From Halobacterium jilantaiense (lineage in GTDB: Archaea > Halobacteriota > Halobacteria > Halobacteriales > Halobacteriaceae): DNA of 64,000 nt. A model generated the notes under the pieces. It did not search any database and had not been told where the DNA came from. It worked only from the letters and a program-made list of their open reading frames with translations. Below, in pieces: positions 27,098 to 35,452 of this stretch. Location of the stretch: NCBI RefSeq assembly GCF_900110535.1, contig NZ_FOJA01000001.1:868001-932000 (forward strand), written 5' to 3'. The translations under genes were made by a program, and so were the position numbers. Each line of letters starts with the position of its first letter. Positions within the stretch are counted from its first letter, which is position 1.

Positions 27098-28812
27098 CTC
27101 CCGATTGCGACGCCGGCCGCGACGAGCACACCGCCGGCGACGAGGCCGGTCAGCAGGAGGACGGCGTCGGGCAGCCCCGTGGCACCGCCGGACGGAGCCG
27201 GCGCGGGCGGCGGCGAGTCGGTCGTGGTTGTCGTCCGATTCGGGTGGAGGTCGGCCGGCGGGGCCGCGAGTCGCGAGTCGTCGAGGTGCCGCCAGGTCGG
27301 GACATCGCCGGCGTAGTAGGCGGCGTCGAAGTACCGGGAGACGTTCGCTGTGGCCGGGATGCCATTATCGCGGAGCGCGTTCCGGGGAGCGACGACGGTC
27401 GCGCTCCCGCCGGGCGCGATGCCGTCGGTCGTGACGGCCGCGGTCCGTGGGTCGTGGAGGAACTGGACGCCAGCGTCACCCGACGGCGAGGCCGGCGTCC
27501 GGAAGGTGAGTGTCGCGCGCTCCGAGGGCGAGAGCGCGACCGGGTCGCTGGCTCGCACAGTGGCGGCGGCTCCCTCGCCGCCGACACTCGCGGCGGTGAG
27601 GTCGTGGCCGTGCGCGTGCAGGGGGAGCGTGTCGTCGCCGGCATTGAACACGCGCAGGGCGTAGGACGCGTTCGGTTCGGTGGCGACGACGGACTCGCGG
27701 AGCGTGTACGGGAACGCGCGGCCGTTCGCGAGGAAGTAGTCGGGGCTGGCGTCCGTCGCGTCGTAGGTCCGGGTGACGGCCGTGGCGATGGCGCGAACGT
27801 CGTCGTAGCGCTGGGGAATGTCGTGGAGCGTCTCGTCGATGGCCTGGTAGTGGAGGTCGTAGACTGCGTCGTGGGAGAGGCCCTCGGAGGGGTGTCGGAC
27901 TTTGCCGCCGCCGACGTTCAGCGTCTGGACGCGGTTCTCGGACGCGTTCGGGACGACGACGAGCATGCCCGCGAGCCCCATGGCCGCGCCGGGGCCGGCC
28001 GCGCTCGACCGGTAGGCGTACGTCCCGGGTTCCTCGGGCGTGAGTTCGTACGTCCGCGCCTCGCCGGGCTCGACGGGGTCGTCGAGCGCATGGAGGTCGT
28101 CGACCCGGCTGCCGTTCGCGACGACGGCGGCGTCGACGCCGGGGAACGCCAGCGACTGCGGGAGGTAGTGCGTGTTCTCCACCGTGAGGCGGAGCGTGTC
28201 GCCGGCCTCGACGCGAATCGGCGGGCTCGGTGCGCGCACCAGGTCGCCGGCCGCCGTGCCGGGGACGACGATGCCCTGGGTCTTGGGCGCGAACAGCCAC
28301 ATCGCGGGGGTGACGCCCGGCGCGACGGCCTGCGAGAGCGCGGCGTTGTGGCCGTTCACCGACAGCGCCTCGACCGTCACCTCGACGACATCGGGGTCCC
28401 CGTCGCCGTCGCGGTCCTCGTCTTTGACGACCGCGTCACGCGCCAGCCCGGAACGCTCGACGACGGCCGCCGGTGCTTCGTTCGTCCCGAGGACGCTCGC
28501 GACGACGACGTTCGGGTCGTCCGGCCGGCAGGCGCGCTCGGCGTCCACGCGGACGCCGGCGACGAGCTGGGGTGCGCGCCACGACGGCCGGTCGAACTCG
28601 CAGACCGACTCGTCGGGCTGCGCGGACTGTGCGACAGGCGCGGAGCCGGGTGTCGACGCGGTCGAGCCGGCGGCCGCGCCGACGCCCGCGACACCGACGC
28701 CTGCGACGGCGGCACTAGTGACGAGAAGCGCGACGACGACCGCAGTTCTGACTACCGCAAGAGAGGGCGTCGGAGCGGCGTCCGGGCGGGTGTGGGCGGG
28801 ACGGTCTGCCAT
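27085..28812 (-). CDS. Multicopper oxidase-like exported protein with incomplete copper sites
   Basis: 575 aa. N-terminal hydrophobic segment (about 19-45) and C-terminal anchor (about 545-568) after a Pro/Ser/Thr linker. Two cupredoxin-type domains are visible. The region of the first copper motif reads NTHYLPQSLAF instead of HxHG, the second reads GTYAYRSSAAG without histidines, the third LPLHAHGHDLTA keeps three His, and the last VQFLHDPRTAA lacks the HCH triad. A conventional laccase activity is therefore doubtful. It may be a structural or single-copper protein. It is co-transcribed with the Cys-less cupredoxin downstream (13-base overlap) and divergent from the prenyltransferase gene. 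Confidence 0.7.
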   Translation of the reverse strand: MADRPAHTRPDAAPTPSLAVVRTAVVVALLVTSAAVAGVGVAGVGAAAGSTASTPGSAPVAQSAQPDESVCEFDRPSWRAPQLVAGVRVDAERACRPDDPNVVVASVLGTNEAPAAVVERSGLARDAVVKDEDRDGDGDPDVVEVTVEALSVNGHNAALSQAVAPGVTPAMWLFAPKTQGIVVPGTAAGDLVRAPSPPIRVEAGDTLRLTVENTHYLPQSLAFPGVDAAVVANGSRVDDLHALDDPVEPGEARTYELTPEEPGTYAYRSSAAGPGAAMGLAGMLVVVPNASENRVQTLNVGGGKVRHPSEGLSHDAVYDLHYQAIDETLHDIPQRYDDVRAIATAVTRTYDATDASPDYFLANGRAFPYTLRESVVATEPNASYALRVFNAGDDTLPLHAHGHDLTAASVGGEGAAATVRASDPVALSPSERATLTFRTPASPSGDAGVQFLHDPRTAAVTTDGIAPGGSATVVAPRNALRDNGIPATANVSRYFDAAYYAGDVPTWRHLDDSRLAAPPADLHPNRTTTTTDSPPPAPAPSGGATGLPDAVLLLTGLVAGGVLVAAGVAIGRWTT

Positions 28813-28886
28813 CGACCGTCCCGTCGGAGCGCGACGGGAAGTTGGTTTCGCTCGCTTTTAGTGGCGGGCCCTCCCCGGTTCCGGCA

Positions 28887-29726
28887 ATGACGGTCGCGGA
28901 GACGGGACGCGGGCTGCTGGAGTTGACGCGACCAGTCAACACGCTGGCCGCCGGCGCGCTCACGTTCATCGGTGCGTTCGTCGCGGGCGGCGCGTTCGAC
29001 CACGGAACGGCGACCGCGGCCGCCGTGGGCGCAACGTGGTTCGCGACCGCCGGCGGGAACGCCGTCAACGACTACTTCGACCGCGACATCGACCGCATCA
29101 ACGACCCCGAGCGCGCGATTCCGCGGGGCGCGGTTTCCGCCCGCGGCGCGCTCGCGTTCAGCGTCGTGCTGTTCGCCGGCGCGACCGTGCTCGCGGTGAC
29201 GCTGCCGGTGCTCGCGCTCGCCATCGCCGCCGTGAACCTCGTCGGGCTCGTGACGTACACGCAGTACTTCAAGGGGCTGCCGGGTGCCGGGAACGCGCTC
29301 GTCGCGTACCTCGGCGGGAGCACGTTCTTGTTCGGCGCGGCCGCCGTCGGCGACCCGCTCGCGGGCGCGGTGCTCGCGGCGCTCGCCGCGCTCTCGACGT
29401 TCGCGCGGGAGGTCGTCAAGGACGTCGAGGACGTCGCCGGGGACCGCGAGGAGGGGCTGCGCACGCTCCCCGTCGCCGTCGGCGAGCGGCGCGCGCTCAA
29501 GATAGGTGCCGGCCTGCTCGTGCTCGCAGTGGCAGCCAGCCCACTCCCGTACCTCGCTGGGACGTTCAACTGGTGGTACCTCGCAGCCGTCCTGCCGGCG
29601 GATGCCGTGATGCTCGCGGCCGCAGCCCGGAGTTTCGGGGACCCGGCGCGCGGTCAGGCACTGTTGAAAGTGGGGCAACTACTTGCCGCGGGCGCATTCG
29701 TCGTCGGTCGACTGGCCCCGACGTGA
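28887..29726 (+). CDS. UbiA-family prenyltransferase, probable DGGGP synthase
   Basis: 279 aa from the ATG at 28887; a TTTTAG box near 28855 supports a short leader. A membrane protein with about eight or nine hydrophobic segments. The first Asp-rich motif is NDYFDRDIDRINDPERAIPRG (split over about 63-83) and the second is DVEDVAGDREEG (about 178-189), as in geranylgeranylglyceryl-phosphate geranylgeranyltransferase. That enzyme adds the second C20 ether chain to the archaeal core lipid. Other UbiA activities such as menaquinone prenylation are possible, but archaeal members of this pattern are usually the lipid enzyme. Confidence 0.8.
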   Translation: MTVAETGRGLLELTRPVNTLAAGALTFIGAFVAGGAFDHGTATAAAVGATWFATAGGNAVNDYFDRDIDRINDPERAIPRGAVSARGALAFSVVLFAGATVLAVTLPVLALAIAAVNLVGLVTYTQYFKGLPGAGNALVAYLGGSTFLFGAAAVGDPLAGAVLAALAALSTFAREVVKDVEDVAGDREEGLRTLPVAVGERRALKIGAGLLVLAVAASPLPYLAGTFNWWYLAAVLPADAVMLAAAARSFGDPARGQALLKVGQLLAAGAFVVGRLAPT

Positions 29727-29744
29727 GGCCCCCCAATCAAAAGG

Positions 29745-29751
29745 AATATAA
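29745..29751 (+). promoter_or_regulatory. TATA box before the 21-aa leader ORF
   Basis: AATATAA centred about 29 bases before the ATG at 29777, so the transcript would begin at that codon. Confidence 0.5.
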
Positions 29752-29776
29752 CTGAAACCGAACACAATCAGGGCAG

Positions 29777-29842
29777 ATGAGCACGGGGGAACTTCGGGAC
29801 CCGACGGTTCGCCCCCGGTCGCTGTCGGGAGGCGACGAGTGA
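29777..29842 (+). CDS. Possible 21-aa leaderless leader peptide
   Basis: Encodes MSTGELRDPTVRPRSLSGGD plus a final Glu and ends one base before the ATG of the next gene. The TATA box at 29745 puts its start codon at the 5' end of the mRNA. It could be a regulatory uORF that couples translation of the ATPase, or a fixed small protein. Too short to judge by composition. Confidence 0.4.
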   Translation: MSTGELRDPTVRPRSLSGGDE

Positions 29843-29843
29843 C

Positions 29844-30488
29844 ATGTACGAGCTAGGCGCGGCATTCTCGGGCGTGGAAGTACAGGAGGGCACGAACCTC
29901 CTGATCGAGGGACCGCCGATGAGCGGCAAGCGCGACCTCGGTTTCCAGATTCTGTCGGACGGCATCGAGGGCGGCGAGGGCGCTATCGTCGTCACGACGA
30001 AAGACGGCGCTGACCGCGTTCTCGAGGACTTCGCGGACCTCGTGGCCGCCCAGAATCCGACAATCGGCGTCGTCGACTGCGTGACGAAACAACAGGGGAT
30101 GGGGACGCAGCGGGAGTCGGATCTGGTCCGGTACGCGTCGTCTCCGAACGACCTGACCGGCATCGGTATCGAGCTCTCGGAGCTGCTGCGGACGCTCTAC
30201 GAGCAGCGCGGCGTGCAGAAGAACCGCATCCTCCTGCACTCGCTGTCGACGCTGCTGATGTACTCCGACCTCCAGACCGTCTTCCGGTTCATGCACGTGT
30301 TCACGGGCCGCGTGCAGTCCGCGGACGCCCTCGGCGCGTTCGTCGTCGACTCCACCGCCCACGACGAACAGACCGTGAGCACCCTCAAACAGCTGTTCGA
30401 CGGCGTCATCTCGATTCAGGAACGCGACGACGGCTTCCGCGCGCGGCTGCTCGGCGTCGGCGACGACGACTCGTGGCGCGAGCTGTAG
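29844..30488 (+). CDS. RecA/KaiC-like ATPase-domain signalling protein
   Basis: 214 aa. A RecA-superfamily fold with a Walker A-like IEGPPMSGKRDLGFQ (about 21-35) and strands GAIVVTT, NRILLHSLSTLL and ALGAFVVDS. Sequences like this are common in haloarchaea beside sensory regulators and are paralogous to the protein at 35453-36103 (shared SDLTGIGI/NDLTGIG and HDEQTVSTLKQ/HDDQTVSTVTQ blocks). Biochemical role unknown; an ATP-dependent switch in signal transduction is inferred. A short ORF sits one base upstream. Confidence 0.65.
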   Translation: MYELGAAFSGVEVQEGTNLLIEGPPMSGKRDLGFQILSDGIEGGEGAIVVTTKDGADRVLEDFADLVAAQNPTIGVVDCVTKQQGMGTQRESDLVRYASSPNDLTGIGIELSELLRTLYEQRGVQKNRILLHSLSTLLMYSDLQTVFRFMHVFTGRVQSADALGAFVVDSTAHDEQTVSTLKQLFDGVISIQERDDGFRARLLGVGDDDSWREL

Positions 30489-30519
30489 GCTTATCCTCGC
30501 GGCCGACGTAGCCGCGTCC

Positions 30520-30930
30520 ATGCCAGTCGAATCCGACAGCGGTCTCGCCGACGTGTTCGACCTCGACAGCGTCGCGGTCGTCGGCTGCTCGTCGACGCCG
30601 GGGAAGGCCGCCCACGACATTCCGCGGTACCTCCGCGAGCACGGCTACGACGTGATTCCGGTGAATCCGTTCGCCGACGAGATATTCGGCCGGACGGCCT
30701 ACGACTCGCTCTCCGGTGTCGAGGAGGACGTGGACGTAGTGGACGTGTTCCGGCCGAGCGAGGAAGTCGCCGGCATCGTCGACGAAGCCATCGACCGCGG
30801 GGACGTTCAGGTGGTCTGGCTGCAACTCGACATCACGGACGACAAGGCGGCGGCCCGGGCGGAGGACGCGGGGCTGCGCGTCGTCCAAGACAAGTGCATG
30901 AAGGTCGAACACCGGCGGCTGACGGCGTAA
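30520..30930 (+). CDS. CoA-binding (Rossmann) domain protein
   Basis: 136 aa. The sequence VAVVGCSSTPGKAAHDIPRYLREHG (two parts: the Gly-rich turn and the helix), then DVIPVNPFADEIFG and VDVVDVFRPSEEV, is the CoA_binding_2 pattern of the YccU family, with a closing VVQDKCMKVEHRR. These single-domain proteins resemble the nucleotide-binding domain of succinyl-CoA synthetase; the precise substrate is not known. The gene starts 31 bases after the RecA-like gene and may be in its transcript. Confidence 0.85.
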   Translation: MPVESDSGLADVFDLDSVAVVGCSSTPGKAAHDIPRYLREHGYDVIPVNPFADEIFGRTAYDSLSGVEEDVDVVDVFRPSEEVAGIVDEAIDRGDVQVVWLQLDITDDKAAARAEDAGLRVVQDKCMKVEHRRLTA

Positions 30931-31014
30931 GGCGCGCGCCGAGATGCGTGGCTCTCACTACGTGCGAAGGCTGGGGGAGTTCTTTGCTGCGTCCGGCAGA
31001 CGGTCCAGTGACTC

Positions 31015-32637
31015 GTGCGCTCTCGTTCCGGAGTCGGTCACGCGGTCCGCATCGCCGTAACCGAGTGGCGTCGAGCCCACCGACGGGCGAGCGACTCGTG
31101 GACGTGGCAAGTGCTCGTCCTCGTCGCCGTGGTGGGGAGTGCTGGTCTGGCGGGCGTTCGCGCCGTTTCCTTCGGCGCGCGCCTCTCCACGCGTCCCGCG
31201 CCACTAGACTCGGTCGCAGTCCTCGCGCTAGGCGGCTTCGTTACCGTCGCGTTCGCCGCGGCGCGGCAGTCGGTTCGAACGCTCGAACGCGCCGACGTCG
31301 AGCACCTCCGGGTACTGCTCCCCGACAATCAGGTGGCGGCCGGCATCGTGGCGACCGTCTCCGGGAAACTGGGCGTCGTCGCGACACCCCCGCTCGTCGC
31401 CGTGGCGGTCGGCGTCGGCGTCGGCACTGGATCGCTGCTCTCTGCGGCCACGACCCTGTCGGCGGGAGCGGCGCTGTTTCTGGTGGCTACGCTCGTCGGC
31501 GTCGCCGCTGCGTTCGGTGTCACCCTCCTCCAGCGGGTCTCGCCGCTCGCCCAAACGGCGACAGCGGCGTCGAGGCCCGTCGCGTTCGCCGTCGGCCTCC
31601 TGCTCTGGATGGTCGTCGTCACCGGACCGGTAGATGTGCCGTCGGTCGCACCCGTCGCCGCTGGGCTGCCGTCCGCGTGGTTCGTCGACCTCGCGCTCGC
31701 CGCCACGCCGGCGGCAAGCGGCGCTCGCGCCGCTGCCGCCGTCGGCATCACTCTCGTCGCTGTCCCCGCGACAGCGTGGGCTATCGTCGGCCTCGCAGAG
31801 CGCGCGTGGGCCGCGGACCACACAGGGAAACGGTCGACCGGTGGGTCGAAGCGAGTCCCGGGTGGAATCCTGGATACGGCCCTCGTCCGACGGCACGTCT
31901 CCCGGCCCGTCCGGACGGTGGCGAGCAAACGATGGGTGCAGGAGCGGCGCGTCCCCAGCGGCCTGTACGGTGTCGCGTACCTGCTCTTTTTCACGCCCGC
32001 GGTGTTTCTCCCCGCGTTCGCTGCCAAAGCCGTTCCCGGCGTGTCGCTCGTCGTCGCCGCGTTCCTCGTCGCGTCGTCGACGGGACTCGTCTTCGGGCTG
32101 CGGACGCTCGCCTCTGACTACCGGTCGCTCTCGGCGACGTTGACGGCGGTCCCGGCGTCCACGTTCGTTCGCGGCGTCCTCTTCGCCGGCGTCGCCAGTG
32201 GCGGCCCGGTCGTCGTCGCGACGACAGCCGTCCTCGGCGCTTTCAGTCCCCTGCACGCACTCGAACTCGCGATACTCGCTGTCGCGGGCGTCGCGCTCTG
32301 TGCGTGCAGCGTCGCGACCGGTGCCGCCCTCGCGTCCCGCATCAAGTACCTCGACTTCCAGCCGGTTCCGCTGCCGTTCACCGACGCCGTCGTCTACGAT
32401 GTCGTCGGCCGGCGCGGCTTCGTTCACCTCGCCGCCGTCGTGGGCTTCACTGCACTGGTCTGCGTTCCACCGGGAATCGCGTACGGCCTGCGGTTCGCTC
32501 CGCAGACGGGGACTGTCGGCTATTCCTCCGGGGTGGGTATCGCCGCCCTCGCGCTGACGATAGTCGCGGCTGGAGCGAGTACACTGGTCGCGTACAGGCG
32601 CGCCGTGCGCCGAATCGAGAACTACACCCTTCCGTAG
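31015..32637 (+). CDS. Polytopic membrane protein, ABC-2-like permease candidate
   Basis: 540 aa starting at a GTG; a later start is possible. About twelve hydrophobic segments rich in Ala, Val and Gly (for example WQVLVLVAVVGSAGLAGV, AGAALFLVATLVGVAAAF), a charged loop around 270-300 and a last span before a short basic tail. No ATP-binding gene lies beside it. Its layout resembles large exporter-type permeases, but I do not recognise the family. Codon use matches the core genome. Confidence 0.6.
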   Translation: MRSRSGVGHAVRIAVTEWRRAHRRASDSWTWQVLVLVAVVGSAGLAGVRAVSFGARLSTRPAPLDSVAVLALGGFVTVAFAAARQSVRTLERADVEHLRVLLPDNQVAAGIVATVSGKLGVVATPPLVAVAVGVGVGTGSLLSAATTLSAGAALFLVATLVGVAAAFGVTLLQRVSPLAQTATAASRPVAFAVGLLLWMVVVTGPVDVPSVAPVAAGLPSAWFVDLALAATPAASGARAAAAVGITLVAVPATAWAIVGLAERAWAADHTGKRSTGGSKRVPGGILDTALVRRHVSRPVRTVASKRWVQERRVPSGLYGVAYLLFFTPAVFLPAFAAKAVPGVSLVVAAFLVASSTGLVFGLRTLASDYRSLSATLTAVPASTFVRGVLFAGVASGGPVVVATTAVLGAFSPLHALELAILAVAGVALCACSVATGAALASRIKYLDFQPVPLPFTDAVVYDVVGRRGFVHLAAVVGFTALVCVPPGIAYGLRFAPQTGTVGYSSGVGIAALALTIVAAGASTLVAYRRAVRRIENYTLP

Positions 32638-32679
32638 TGGAGCGAGCGGTTCGCAGCGTCTGAGCGGCGACGCTGGCCC

Positions 32680-33660
32680 TCAGCCCTCCCACTCCTCGTA
32701 GCTGCCGTAGACGCCCTTCGAGAGGTAGCGCTCGCTGGAGTCGGCGAAGACGGTGACGACGCAGTCGTGGGGGAGGTCGATGTCGCCGGCGGCCGCGCGC
32801 TCGGCGACATCGAGGGCCGCGAGGCTGTTCGCGGCGGCGCTGGACGCGACGAGCTGGCCTTCCTCGGCGGCGAGGCGCTGCATCTCCGCGTGCGTATCCT
32901 CGTCGAGAATCTGGACGATGTCGTCGACGAACTCGGGGTCGAACAGCTCGCTCGTCTCGGGGTTGTGGGTGCCGATACCCTCGGTCTTGTACTCGCCTTC
33001 GTCGAGGTCCTGTCCCTTCGTGGTGCCGTACAGCGAGCCCTGCGGTTCGACGGCGGTGACGTGGAGGTCCGACACCTGGTCGCGGAGGTACCGGCTCGTT
33101 CCCATCAGGGTACCGGCGGTGCCGCAGCCGGCGACGAACGCGCCGACCTCACCGTCGAGGGCCTCGTCGATCTCCGGGCCCGTCGTCTCGTAGTGCGCCT
33201 CGGCGTTCAGGGGGTTCGAGAACTGCTGGGGGACAACGGCGTCGTCGAGTTCCTCAGCGAGTTCGTGGGCGCGCTGGATGGCTCCGCCCATGCCGTCCTC
33301 GGTCGGCGTGTTGATGACGTCAGCGCCGAGCGCGCGCATCAGTTGCTGTTTCTCGACGCTGAAGCGCTCGGGCACGACGAAGACGGCGTCGACGTCGAGT
33401 TGGCCGGCGGCGACCGCGAAGCCGATGCCGGTGTTGCCGGCGGTCGGCTCCACGACGGTGCCGCCCTCGGGGAGTTTCCCGGATTCGAGCATCTGTTCGA
33501 CCATGTACAGCCCGATGCGGTCTTTGATGCTCGCGCCGGGGTTGAACGACTCCAGTTTCGCGTACACCGGGACGTCGTCGGGCGCGGCCTGCACGCGCAC
33601 GAGCGGCGTCTCGCCGACGGTGTCGAGCACGGACTCCAGCGGCCTCCGGTGGGTAGTCAT
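32680..33660 (-). CDS. cysK: Cysteine synthase (O-acetylserine sulfhydrylase family)
   Basis: 326 aa, normal family length. PLP enzyme of fold type II: the catalytic Lys is in SFNPGASIKDRIGLYM (about 40-55), the phosphate loop is EPTAGNTGIG, and the later loop GCGTAGTLMGTSRYL binds PLP phosphate. It makes cysteine from an activated serine and sulfide; cystathionine beta-synthase-type activity cannot be excluded. The minus-strand neighbours downstream are convergent with the permease gene 42 bases away. Confidence 0.9.
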   Translation of the reverse strand: MTTHRRPLESVLDTVGETPLVRVQAAPDDVPVYAKLESFNPGASIKDRIGLYMVEQMLESGKLPEGGTVVEPTAGNTGIGFAVAAGQLDVDAVFVVPERFSVEKQQLMRALGADVINTPTEDGMGGAIQRAHELAEELDDAVVPQQFSNPLNAEAHYETTGPEIDEALDGEVGAFVAGCGTAGTLMGTSRYLRDQVSDLHVTAVEPQGSLYGTTKGQDLDEGEYKTEGIGTHNPETSELFDPEFVDDIVQILDEDTHAEMQRLAAEEGQLVASSAAANSLAALDVAERAAAGDIDLPHDCVVTVFADSSERYLSKGVYGSYEEWEG

Positions 33661-33771
33661 CGAGTCGGTAATTTTTGCCTGCGTTCTTTAGTCGTTACCA
33701 TCCGGGCCGCCCCCGGCCACTCGGACCCGCCGCCGCGCGCGTCGGCTGTGGGGGCGACCCGCTGCCGTCGG

Positions 33772-34050
33772 TCACTCGGCCTGACTCCCGCCGTCGGCGG
33801 CAGCCTCCGGTGCCGTCGCCGCGTCCTCGACCGCCGCCTCGACGTCGACGCCGTCCTGTTCGGCGAGCGCCTCGACGAGCGCGCGCTGCTCGGCGAGCTG
33901 GCGTTCCAGCGTTTCGACGCGGTCGTTCGTGTCCTCGACGGTGGTCCGGAGCGCGTCGACCTCGTTGCGGAGCTTCTCGAAGCGCTCGTAGAGCTGCTCG
34001 GCGTACTCGGTGACCTTCTGGAGCTTCTTCGCGGTGGAACCGAATCCCAT
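33772..34050 (-). CDS. Small coiled-coil protein
   Basis: 92 aa from the ATG at 34050. The N-terminus (MGFGSTAKKLQKVTEYAE) is followed by a long heptad-patterned helix (LRNEVDALRTTVEDTNDRVE, LERQLAEQRALVEALAEQ) and a disordered Ala/Glu-rich tail. Conserved among haloarchaea as far as I recall, but of unknown role. It starts 8 bases after the stop of the synthetase-like gene and is probably in the same transcript. Confidence 0.7.
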   Translation of the reverse strand: MGFGSTAKKLQKVTEYAEQLYERFEKLRNEVDALRTTVEDTNDRVETLERQLAEQRALVEALAEQDGVDVEAAVEDAATAPEAAADGGSQAE

Positions 34051-34058
34051 ACGACCCG

Positions 34059-34910
34059 CTAGCAGCCCCGGGTGGTTGACCGTTTCCCCTCCGACGGCCA
34101 CGCCCGCGACAGGTCGGCGAGGAAGTCCGCGTACTCCTCGACGGCGGCGTCCCAGACCCCGCCACCCGCCCGGCAGGCCGCTTCGAGTTCGGCCAGCCGG
34201 GCGGCGTCGACGGGCGCGTCGGCGAGGTGGTGTTCGTTCGCCCGGACGAGCGCGTGCTCGTCGACGCCCAACACGAACACCGTCTGGTCGTAGCCGTCGG
34301 CCAGCGTCGGGTGGACGAAGTCCGCGAGACAGAGCAGGCTCGCCGCGTCGCCCCCGAAGTCGGTCGTCGTCGCCTCGTCGGCGGGGCCGTCGCGGTCGCG
34401 CTCGTACGCGGCCTGGAGGGCCTCGACCCACGCAGTCGGCTCCGCGTCGACGCCGATGCTGGCGTCCGGGTCGAAGTGGGGTGCCAGCCGGAACGCTGTC
34501 TGCATCACGCCGGTGGCGTCGTACTGCGTCCGGACGCGGCCGTCGTACCCGATGCCGTCGAGAAACGCCCGGTAGTCGTCGGCGAGGCCCCGGACGACGT
34601 CGAGGTCGCGGCCGCCCGCGGCGACCTTCTCGTAGTCGGCGAGCAGGAACTCGGTATCGAAGCCCGCCTCGCGCAGGCGCTTCACCGCGAACATCTGGGC
34701 GACGGTGCCGACGTGCGGCGGCCCCGTCAGTCCGGCGCTCGCCACGAACAGCGTCTCCTTGTCGGCCGCCTCGCGGAGCGCGTCCTCGTCGGTCGTCGCA
34801 GCGAACGCACGGTCGACGACCTCGGCGTCCACGTCGCCGATGTCGACGGTCGGACGGTCGTAGTCGAACACCTCGCGGAGGGTCTCGTAGTGGTTCGGTA
34901 GCGCGGACAT
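34059..34910 (-). CDS. Tryptophanyl-tRNA synthetase-like protein lacking KMSKS
   Basis: 283 aa from the ATG at 34910 (MSALPNHYETLREVF). The class I catalytic core begins with GLTGPPHVGTVAQMF, a HIGH-like motif, then FLLADYEK. TVFVLGVDEHALVRANEHHLAD corresponds in two parts to the VG-DQ and RD helices of TrpRS/TyrRS. After that the chain ends in about 50 residues with no KMSKS motif and no anticodon-binding domain. It therefore cannot be a full synthetase. It may be a paralogue making aminoacyl-adenylate or a regulatory protein. Real TrpRS genes must lie elsewhere. Confidence 0.65.
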   Translation of the reverse strand: MSALPNHYETLREVFDYDRPTVDIGDVDAEVVDRAFAATTDEDALREAADKETLFVASAGLTGPPHVGTVAQMFAVKRLREAGFDTEFLLADYEKVAAGGRDLDVVRGLADDYRAFLDGIGYDGRVRTQYDATGVMQTAFRLAPHFDPDASIGVDAEPTAWVEALQAAYERDRDGPADEATTTDFGGDAASLLCLADFVHPTLADGYDQTVFVLGVDEHALVRANEHHLADAPVDAARLAELEAACRAGGGVWDAAVEEYADFLADLSRAWPSEGKRSTTRGC

Positions 34911-34990
34911 ACTCGGAGACACGACGGACTTCGACAAAGTGATAACGCGAGACACGGTAGCGAACACCATTCACGCGAACCCGAAAGGCC

Positions 34991-34998
34991 CTTAAGAA
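34991..34998 (+). promoter_or_regulatory. TATA box of SRP RNA
   Basis: CTTAAGAA about 23-26 bases upstream of the predicted 5' end of the SRP RNA. Confidence 0.55.
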
Positions 34999-35016
34999 CG
35001 ACCCGGGTAGGTGAAA

Positions 35017-35323
35017 GTGGACTAGGCCGGGCGGTTTGGCTCCGCCCTCCACCCGTGAGACAGTCATCAGCGGGGGCCGAAACACGGGGAAGTCCGGCCG
35101 ACGCGGTCGGGCCCCGGAAGCCAACGTGGAAGCCTCGTCCGTCGGGGACGGCGGTCCGCGGCGTGCACCCGCAGGGGCGTTACGTCGTGGTTCGACGGTG
35201 GCAGCCCGCCAGGCACGGAAGTGAGCAGCGGACCACCGAACGCCCGTCGCTCGACGGGTCGCGGGGTGGAGAAGGCGACCGGGACTACCCGGCCGGGAAC
35301 GCCGGGCAACCCCGAGCGTCCAC
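35017..35323 (+). ncRNA. SRP RNA (archaeal 7S RNA)
   Basis: About 307 bases, close to the 304 known for Halobacterium. The ends GTGGAC (35017-35022) and GTCCAC (35318-35323) pair to form helix 1, specific to archaea. The 5' domain contains GGCGGTTTGGCTCCGCC. The SRP54-binding helix 8 is marked by CAGGCACGGAAGTGAGCAGC near 35211. It is the scaffold of the signal recognition particle that takes membrane proteins to the translocon. ORFs that cross this segment are chance frames. Confidence 0.93.
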
Positions 35324-35452
35324 ATTCATACTACCGTTTACGACCGAGAGCCGACGGCTCACGGTCGCAAAATCTACGCTAAAACCGCACAGCGGTGGCG
35401 CAATCGTTCTGGTCTGTCGGCCGGCTCGCGCTGGGCGCGACACTCCGGTCAG

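Noticed and set aside
27001-28890. 629-codon plus-strand frame opposite the multicopper-oxidase-like gene
   Set aside because: Arg/Gly-rich low-quality sequence without motifs; the opposite strand is recognisably cupredoxin-type.
30894-32117. 407-codon plus-strand frame over the permease gene
   Set aside because: Extremely Arg-rich, not haloarchaeal in composition; the overlapping frame is a membrane protein.
33772-35325. 517-codon minus frame that crosses the synthetase-like gene and SRP RNA
   Set aside because: Only its last 92 codons (from the ATG at 34050) look like protein; the rest is a shadow and crosses a structural RNA.
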